From an uncultured Streptomyces sp. (GTDB taxonomy: Bacteria > Actinomycetota > Actinomycetes > Streptomycetales > Streptomycetaceae), in contig CAMLJW010000177.1 in NCBI GenBank assembly GCA_946480485.1, positions 1-9,778 of the forward strand: DNA of 9,778 nucleotides, written 5' to 3'. This document shows, one piece after another, positions 6,895 to 9,778 of the stretch. The translations under genes and the position numbers were made by a program. The notes under the pieces were generated by a model, which was given only the letters and a program-made list of their open reading frames with translations, was not told the origin of the DNA and ran no database searches. Numbering within the stretch: the stretch's first letter is position 1; every line of letters begins with the position of its first letter.

Positions 6895-8331
6895 CTAAAA
6901 CGGCTCGAAGTCGTCGTACTCCTGCTCCGCCTCGTCCCGCTCCGCCTGACGGTCGCGGCGGCGCTGGGCGGCCGGGCGCGGAGCCTCGAAGCGGTGGTCC
7001 TCGCCCCGGCGGCCGAGCATTTCGGCGCCGGCCATGACCGTGGGCTCCCAGTCGAAGACGACGGCGTTCTCCTCCGGGCCGATGGCGACGCCGTCGCCCG
7101 TGCGGGCGCCCGTCTTCATCAGCTCCTCCTCGACGCCGAGGCGGTTGAGGCGGTCGGCGAGGTAACCCACCGCCTCGTCGTTGTTGAAGTCGGTCTGGCG
7201 GACCCAGCGTTCGGGCTTCTCGCCACGTACCCGGAAGAGGCCGTCCTCCTCACGTACGACCGTGAAGCCCGCGTCGTTCACCGCCTTCGGGCGGATGACG
7301 ATACGCGTCGCCTCCTCCTTCGGCTTCGCCGCGCGCGCGTGCGCGACCAGGTCGGCGAGGGCGTACGACAGCACCTTGAGGCCCGTGTGCGCCACCGCCG
7401 ACAGCTCGAAGACGCGGTAGCCGCGCTCCTCCAGGTCCGGCCGGACCATCTCGGCGAGGTCCTTGCCGTCCGGTACGTCGATCTTGTTGAGGACGACGAT
7501 GCGCGGGCGGTCGTCGAGGCCGCCGTACTGCTTCAGCTCCTCCTCGATGATGTCGAGGTCGGAGACCGGGTCCCGGTCTGATTCGAGCGTCGCCGTGTCC
7601 AGGACGTGTACCAGCACGCTGCAGCGCTCGACGTGGCGCAGGAACTCCAGCCCAAGGCCCTTGCCCTGGCTGGCCCCGGGGATCAGACCCGGCACGTCCG
7701 CGATCGTGTAGACCGTCTCACCCGCCGTCACCACGCCCAGGTTCGGAACGAGGGTCGTGAAGGGGTAATCCGCGATCTTCGGCTTCGCGGCGGACAGGAC
7801 CGAGATCAGCGACGACTTGCCCGCGCTCGGGTAGCCGACCAGCGCCACGTCCGCGACCGTCTTCAGTTCGAGGACGATGTCCTGTACGTCACCGGGCACC
7901 CCGAGCAGCGCGAACCCGGGCGCCTTGCGGCGGGCGGAGGCCAGTGCCGCGTTGCCGAGGCCGCCGCGGCCGCCCTGCGCCGCCACGTACGCCGTGCCGT
8001 GCCCGACGAGGTCCGCGAGCACGTTGCCCGCCCTGTCCAGCACCACCGTGCCGTTCGGGACCGGCAGGACCAGGTCGTGGCCGTCCTTGCCGGAACGGTT
8101 GCCGCCCTCACCGGGCTTGCCGTTGGTGGCCTTGCGGTGCGGGGAGTGGTGGTAGTCGAGGAGCGTGGTGACGGACTGGTCCACGACCAGCATCACGTCA
8201 CCGCCGCGGCCGCCGTTGCCCCCGTCGGGGCCGCCCAGCGGCTTGAACTTCTCCCGGTGTACGGAGGCACAGCCGTGGCCTCCGCTACCCGCGGCGACGT
8301 GCAGCTCGACGCGGTCCACGAAGGTGGTCAT
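6895..8331 (-). CDS. obgE: Obg family GTPase
   Basis: Obg is a cytoplasmic GTPase that binds the 50S ribosomal subunit and links GTP level to growth; in Streptomyces it is known to affect the onset of aerial growth and sporulation. The 478-residue product shows all three expected domains. The Gly-rich Obg fold is at about 2-159 ([20 protein letters not shown], then [12 protein letters not shown]). The G domain has G1 GYPSAGKSS (166-174), G2 DYPFTT (188-193), G3 DVPGL (212-216), G4 NKID (282-285) and G5 SAVAH (311-315). The OCT domain is at about 343-430, followed by a charged tail ([20 protein letters not shown]). I chose ATG 8331 ([12 protein letters not shown]) because it fits the family start and has GGAGG at 8340-8344 with an 8-nt gap; an upstream in-frame ATG at 8349 overlaps this site. 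It follows rpmA by 197 nt, with a hairpin and a repeat array between. Confidence 0.98.
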   Translation of the reverse strand: MTTFVDRVELHVAAGSGGHGCASVHREKFKPLGGPDGGNGGRGGDVMLVVDQSVTTLLDYHHSPHRKATNGKPGEGGNRSGKDGHDLVLPVPNGTVVLDRAGNVLADLVGHGTAYVAAQGGRGGLGNAALASARRKAPGFALLGVPGDVQDIVLELKTVADVALVGYPSAGKSSLISVLSAAKPKIADYPFTTLVPNLGVVTAGETVYTIADVPGLIPGASQGKGLGLEFLRHVERCSVLVHVLDTATLESDRDPVSDLDIIEEELKQYGGLDDRPRIVVLNKIDVPDGKDLAEMVRPDLEERGYRVFELSAVAHTGLKVLSYALADLVAHARAAKPKEEATRIVIRPKAVNDAGFTVVREEDGLFRVRGEKPERWVRQTDFNNDEAVGYLADRLNRLGVEEELMKTGARTGDGVAIGPEENAVVFDWEPTVMAGAEMLGRRGEDHRFEAPRPAAQRRRDRQAERDEAEQEYDDFEPF

Positions 8332-8372
8332 GTGGGGTGCCTCCAGCACTTCGGTTACATACGGAACGGATC

Positions 8373-8452
8373 TTCAGTGCCTCAGTACTTCAGTACCTGA
8401 GCAACTCGGTACCTCAGCACCTGAGTAACTCGGTACCTCAGTACTTCAGCAC
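8373..8452. repeat. Array of ten 8-bp tandem repeats upstream of obg
   Basis: In register from 8373 the units are TTCAGTGC, CTCAGTAC, TTCAGTAC, CTGAGCAA, CTCGGTAC, CTCAGCAC, CTGAGTAA, CTCGGTAC, CTCAGTAC, TTCAGCAC; consensus YTCAGTAC. Units 4-6 and 7-9 form a higher-order 24-bp duplication (8396-8419 and 8420-8443) that differs at two bases. The array sits between the hairpin after rpmA and the obg ribosome binding site, so it is in the obg promoter region or 5' leader. Confidence 0.9.
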
Positions 8453-8476
8453 CGCATCCATTGACAACATGCGAAA

Positions 8477-8513
8477 GGCGGACCCGCTTCCCGTACGGGA
8501 AGTGAGGTCCGCC
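8477..8513 (-). terminator. Nested hairpin terminator after rpmA
   Basis: The outer arms GGCGGACC (8477-8484) and GGTCCGCC (8506-8513) enclose a perfect palindrome CTTCCCGTACGGGAAG (8487-8502). In the leftward direction the hairpin is followed by TTTCGC. It begins 15 nt past the rpmA stop, as expected for an intrinsic terminator of the rplU-rpmA transcript. Confidence 0.8.
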
Positions 8514-8528
8514 TCGCGAAAGATCCGG

Positions 8529-8783
8529 TCAGGCGACCGGAACGATGTTCACGACCTTGCGGCCACGGCTGCTGCCGAACTCCACCGCACCGGCGGAGAG
8601 CGCGAACAGCGTGTCGTCCTTGCCACGGCCGACGCCCGAACCGGGGTGGAAGTGGGTGCCACGCTGGCGGACCAGGATCTCACCGGCGTTGACGACCTGA
8701 CCGCCGAAGCGCTTCACGCCGAGCCGCTGAGCGTTGGAGTCGCGACCGTTCCGGGTGGACGATGCGCCCTTCTTGTGTGCCAT
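8529..8783 (-). CDS. rpmA: 50S ribosomal protein L27
   Basis: The 84-residue product is standard bacterial L27, which sits near the peptidyl transferase centre of the large subunit and helps tRNA binding. The N-terminus [20 protein letters not shown] is the hallmark sequence, followed by [40 protein letters not shown] and a basic end ([14 protein letters not shown]). Length matches the family (84-90). There is no N-terminal extension of the kind cleaved in Firmicutes. The start has GAGGAG immediately upstream with a short gap. It follows rplU by 14 nt and is surely cotranscribed with it. Confidence 0.99.
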   Translation of the reverse strand: MAHKKGASSTRNGRDSNAQRLGVKRFGGQVVNAGEILVRQRGTHFHPGSGVGRGKDDTLFALSAGAVEFGSSRGRKVVNIVPVA

Positions 8784-8797
8784 CTCTCCTCAGTCCC

Positions 8798-9118
8798 TTA
8801 CTTCGCAGCCGCGGGGATCTCAGTGACCTTGATCGCCGTGTACTGCTGGCGGTGGCCCTGACGACGGCGGTAGCCGGTCTTGTTCTTGTAGCGAAGAATG
8901 TCGATCTTCGCGCCCTTGTGGTGGTCCACGACCTCGGCCTGGACCTTGATCCCGGCAAGCACCCACGGGTCGCTGGTGACGGCGTCACCGTCGACAACGA
9001 GCAGGGTCGAGAGCTCGACCGTGTCGCCGACCTGGGCGGTGGAAATCTTGTCAACCTCAACGATGTCGCCCACAGCAACCTTGTGCTGGCGACCACCGCT
9101 GCGCACGATGGCGTACAC
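8798..9118 (-). CDS. rplU: 50S ribosomal protein L21
   Basis: L21 is a 23S rRNA-binding protein of the large subunit. The 106-residue product starts at GTG 9118 (read as [20 protein letters not shown]). Other family features are [16 protein letters not shown], the loop with [20 protein letters not shown], and the basic [17 protein letters not shown] at the C-terminus. This start gives the usual family length (102-106). The frame is open upstream to an ATG at 9247, but that would add a 43-residue stretch unlike L21 and would begin almost at the predicted transcription start. A purine-rich GAGAGA precedes the GTG. It is followed after 14 nt by rpmA. Confidence 0.98.
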   Translation of the reverse strand: MYAIVRSGGRQHKVAVGDIVEVDKISTAQVGDTVELSTLLVVDGDAVTSDPWVLAGIKVQAEVVDHHKGAKIDILRYKNKTGYRRRQGHRQQYTAIKVTEIPAAAK

Positions 9119-9250
9119 GCGGATCTCTCTCTCGCTCGACTCGGAATCCCCGCAGTCCAGCCGCCCGCAGAGCAGGCGGCCTCTCCCAGGGCGCGCGGCA
9201 CCGGGAGGAAGAGGTTTACGGGGATGCGGCATGTCAGTGAAACACACCGA
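9119..9250 (-). promoter_or_regulatory. Structured 5' leader of rplU
   Basis: The predicted start near 9250 leaves a leader of about 130 nt. It can fold into at least two adjacent hairpins: GCCGCC/GGCGGC (9160-9165 with 9175-9180, with an inner GC/GC pair across AGA), and CTCCC/GGGAG (9183-9187 with 9203-9207). Ribosomal protein leaders often hold autoregulatory RNA structures, and an L21 leader is known in Firmicutes. I cannot match this one to a known motif, so a regulatory role is inference. Confidence 0.4.
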
Positions 9251-9256
9251 GGGTCA

Positions 9257-9285
9257 AGGTTACGGTGCCCCGACCTGGGGGTCAA
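9257..9285 (-). promoter_or_regulatory. Promoter of rplU-rpmA
   Basis: On the - strand the -35 is TTGACC (9280-9285) and the -10 is TAACCT (9257-9262), with exactly 17 bp between them. This is a close match to the Streptomyces housekeeping consensus (TTGACN, TANNNT) and lies upstream of rplU and downstream of the rne terminator hairpin, as expected for a strong ribosomal protein promoter. Confidence 0.7.
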
Positions 9286-9303
9286 ACCGCGCCCAGACCG
9301 AAC

Positions 9304-9339
9304 CGGACCGGGGCCCGGATCTGGACCCGGGCTGGTCCG
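9304..9339. repeat. GC-rich nested inverted repeat upstream of the rplU promoter
   Basis: CGGACC (9304-9309) pairs with GGTCCG (9334-9339), enclosing GCCCGG (9313-9318) and CCGGGC (9327-9332). It lies 18 bp upstream of the -35 element. It may add to termination of rne transcripts or be an operator; nothing in the sequence decides this. Confidence 0.45.
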
Positions 9340-9406
9340 AGCTCGGGCCGGCCGGGGCCTCAGGTCGTCGGCCTCCCGCCGTCCCCTCAAGGCTGCTCGG
9401 GTACGC

Positions 9407-9451
9407 AGACGCTCCCTGGCCGGCGGACTCACCGCTGGTCAGGGAGCGTCT
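9407..9451 (-). terminator. Long hairpin terminator downstream of rne
   Basis: A perfect 12-bp inverted repeat, AGACGCTCCCTG (9407-9418) and CAGGGAGCGTCT (9440-9451), encloses a second stem (GCCGGCGG 9419-9426 with CCGCTGGT 9432-9439, including wobble pairs). It starts about 80 nt past the rne stop and before the rplU promoter. No T-run follows, as is usual in actinobacteria. It separates rne from rplU transcription. Confidence 0.7.
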
Positions 9452-9489
9452 TGGGGTGAGGCGTCGGCCGAGGCGTTTCAGTCGCCTCG

Positions 9490-9541
9490 CCGTCAGTCCT
9501 CTCCGTCAGTCCTCGCTGTCAGTGATCGCTGTCAGTGATCG
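9490..9541. repeat. Four 13-bp tandem repeats at the rne stop codon
   Basis: Four units in a row: CCGTCAGTCCTCT (9490-9502), CCGTCAGTCCTCG (9503-9515), CTGTCAGTGATCG (9516-9528) and the same again (9529-9541). A degenerate fifth unit may lie at about 9476-9489. The rightmost unit contains the rne stop (TGA, 9532-9534), and each unit has the same TGA on the - strand. Confidence 0.85.
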
Positions 9542-9778
9542 TCGGTGGCGGCCGTGACGGTCGACGGCGCCTGCCGCTCGGCCGCCGCGGTCTTCTTCGA
9601 GGTCGCCTTCGCCGCCGTCTTGGTGGTCTTCGCCGCCTTCTTGGCCGTGGTCTTCTTCGCGGCCGTCTTCTTGGCCGTCGTCTTCTTGGCGGCGGCCTTC
9701 TTCGCGGGTGCCTTCTTGGCCGTCTTACGGGCCGTCTTCTTGGCCGGAGCCGCCCCCTCGGCGGGCGCCTCGGCAGGC
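9532..9778 (-). CDS. rne: Ribonuclease E/G family protein, C-terminal tail (partial)
   Basis: Only the last 81 residues are in the window; the gene starts to the right. The tail is a low-complexity series of Lys-Lys pairs separated by Ala/Thr (AKKTARKTAKKAPAKKAAAK, then KKTTAKKTAAKKTT), ending in ERQAPSTVTAATDDH. I call it RNase E/G from its place immediately upstream of rplU-rpmA-obg and because Streptomyces RNase E/G ends in a similar Lys/Ala-rich tail. Such tails are disordered and likely bind RNA or partner proteins. The catalytic S1 and RNase E/G domains are outside the window. An H1-like or HU-like DNA-binding tail would look alike in isolation, but position argues against it. Confidence 0.78.
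   Translation of the reverse strand, partial: PAEAPAEGAAPAKKTARKTAKKAPAKKAAAKKTTAKKTAAKKTTAKKAAKTTKTAAKATSKKTAAAERQAPSTVTAATDDH

Noticed and set aside
8373..8452. CRISPR array
   Set aside because: Units are 8 bp with no spacers, and no cas gene is present.
8337..8861. A + strand frame with an apparent repeat peptide (QYLSNSVP, QHLSNSVP)
   Set aside because: The peptide repeat is only the translation of the 8-bp DNA array (24 bp gives 8 residues); the rest of the frame is antisense to rpmA and rplU.
9119..9247. N-terminal extension of L21 starting at ATG 9247
   Set aside because: The added residues do not resemble L21, the usual length is reached from GTG 9118, and the predicted transcript starts at about 9250, leaving no room for a binding site.

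Overview
The window is high-GC actinobacterial DNA and almost certainly comes from a Streptomyces or a close relative. The evidence is the strong G/C bias at third codon positions, the use of GTG starts, protein sequences that match what I recall of Streptomyces ProA, ProB, Obg, L21 and L27, and the gene order rne-rplU-rpmA-obg near proBA. No database was searched; all family calls rest on motifs and memory.

Layout from left to right. Bases 1-117 are the C-terminal end of a GH1 beta-glucosidase-type glycosidase reading rightward, with a hairpin just after its stop. Bases 118-498 hold no gene I can name. A leftward cluster follows (499-4285), transcribed in the order proB, a small conserved hypothetical gene, proA, and a single-pass membrane protein gene. 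Gaps are 71, 61 and 34 nt, so one operon is likely. ProB and ProA carry out the first two steps from glutamate to proline. A 320-nt divergent spacer separates proB from a rightward gene (4606-6702) for a large membrane-anchored CDP-glycerol glycerophosphotransferase-like protein, probably concerned with a wall glycopolymer. It converges on obg, with a hairpin between them.

The right third is the leftward translation/growth-control block: end of rne (RNase E/G, only its Lys/Ala-rich tail is inside), a large hairpin, a good promoter, an rplU leader with hairpins, rplU, rpmA, a nested terminator hairpin, an 80-bp array of 8-bp repeats, and obg. The hairpin after rpmA suggests that obg is at least partly transcribed separately, so the 8-bp array lies in its promoter or 5' leader.

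Most of the window is ordinary housekeeping sequence; I found no mobile element, CRISPR array, tRNA or rRNA. The points most worth a second look are the 8-bp array upstream of obg, the 13-bp tandem repeat that carries the rne stop codon, the insertion and membrane domain of the glycerophosphotransferase-like protein, the conserved unknown gene inside the proline operon, and the structured rplU leader.
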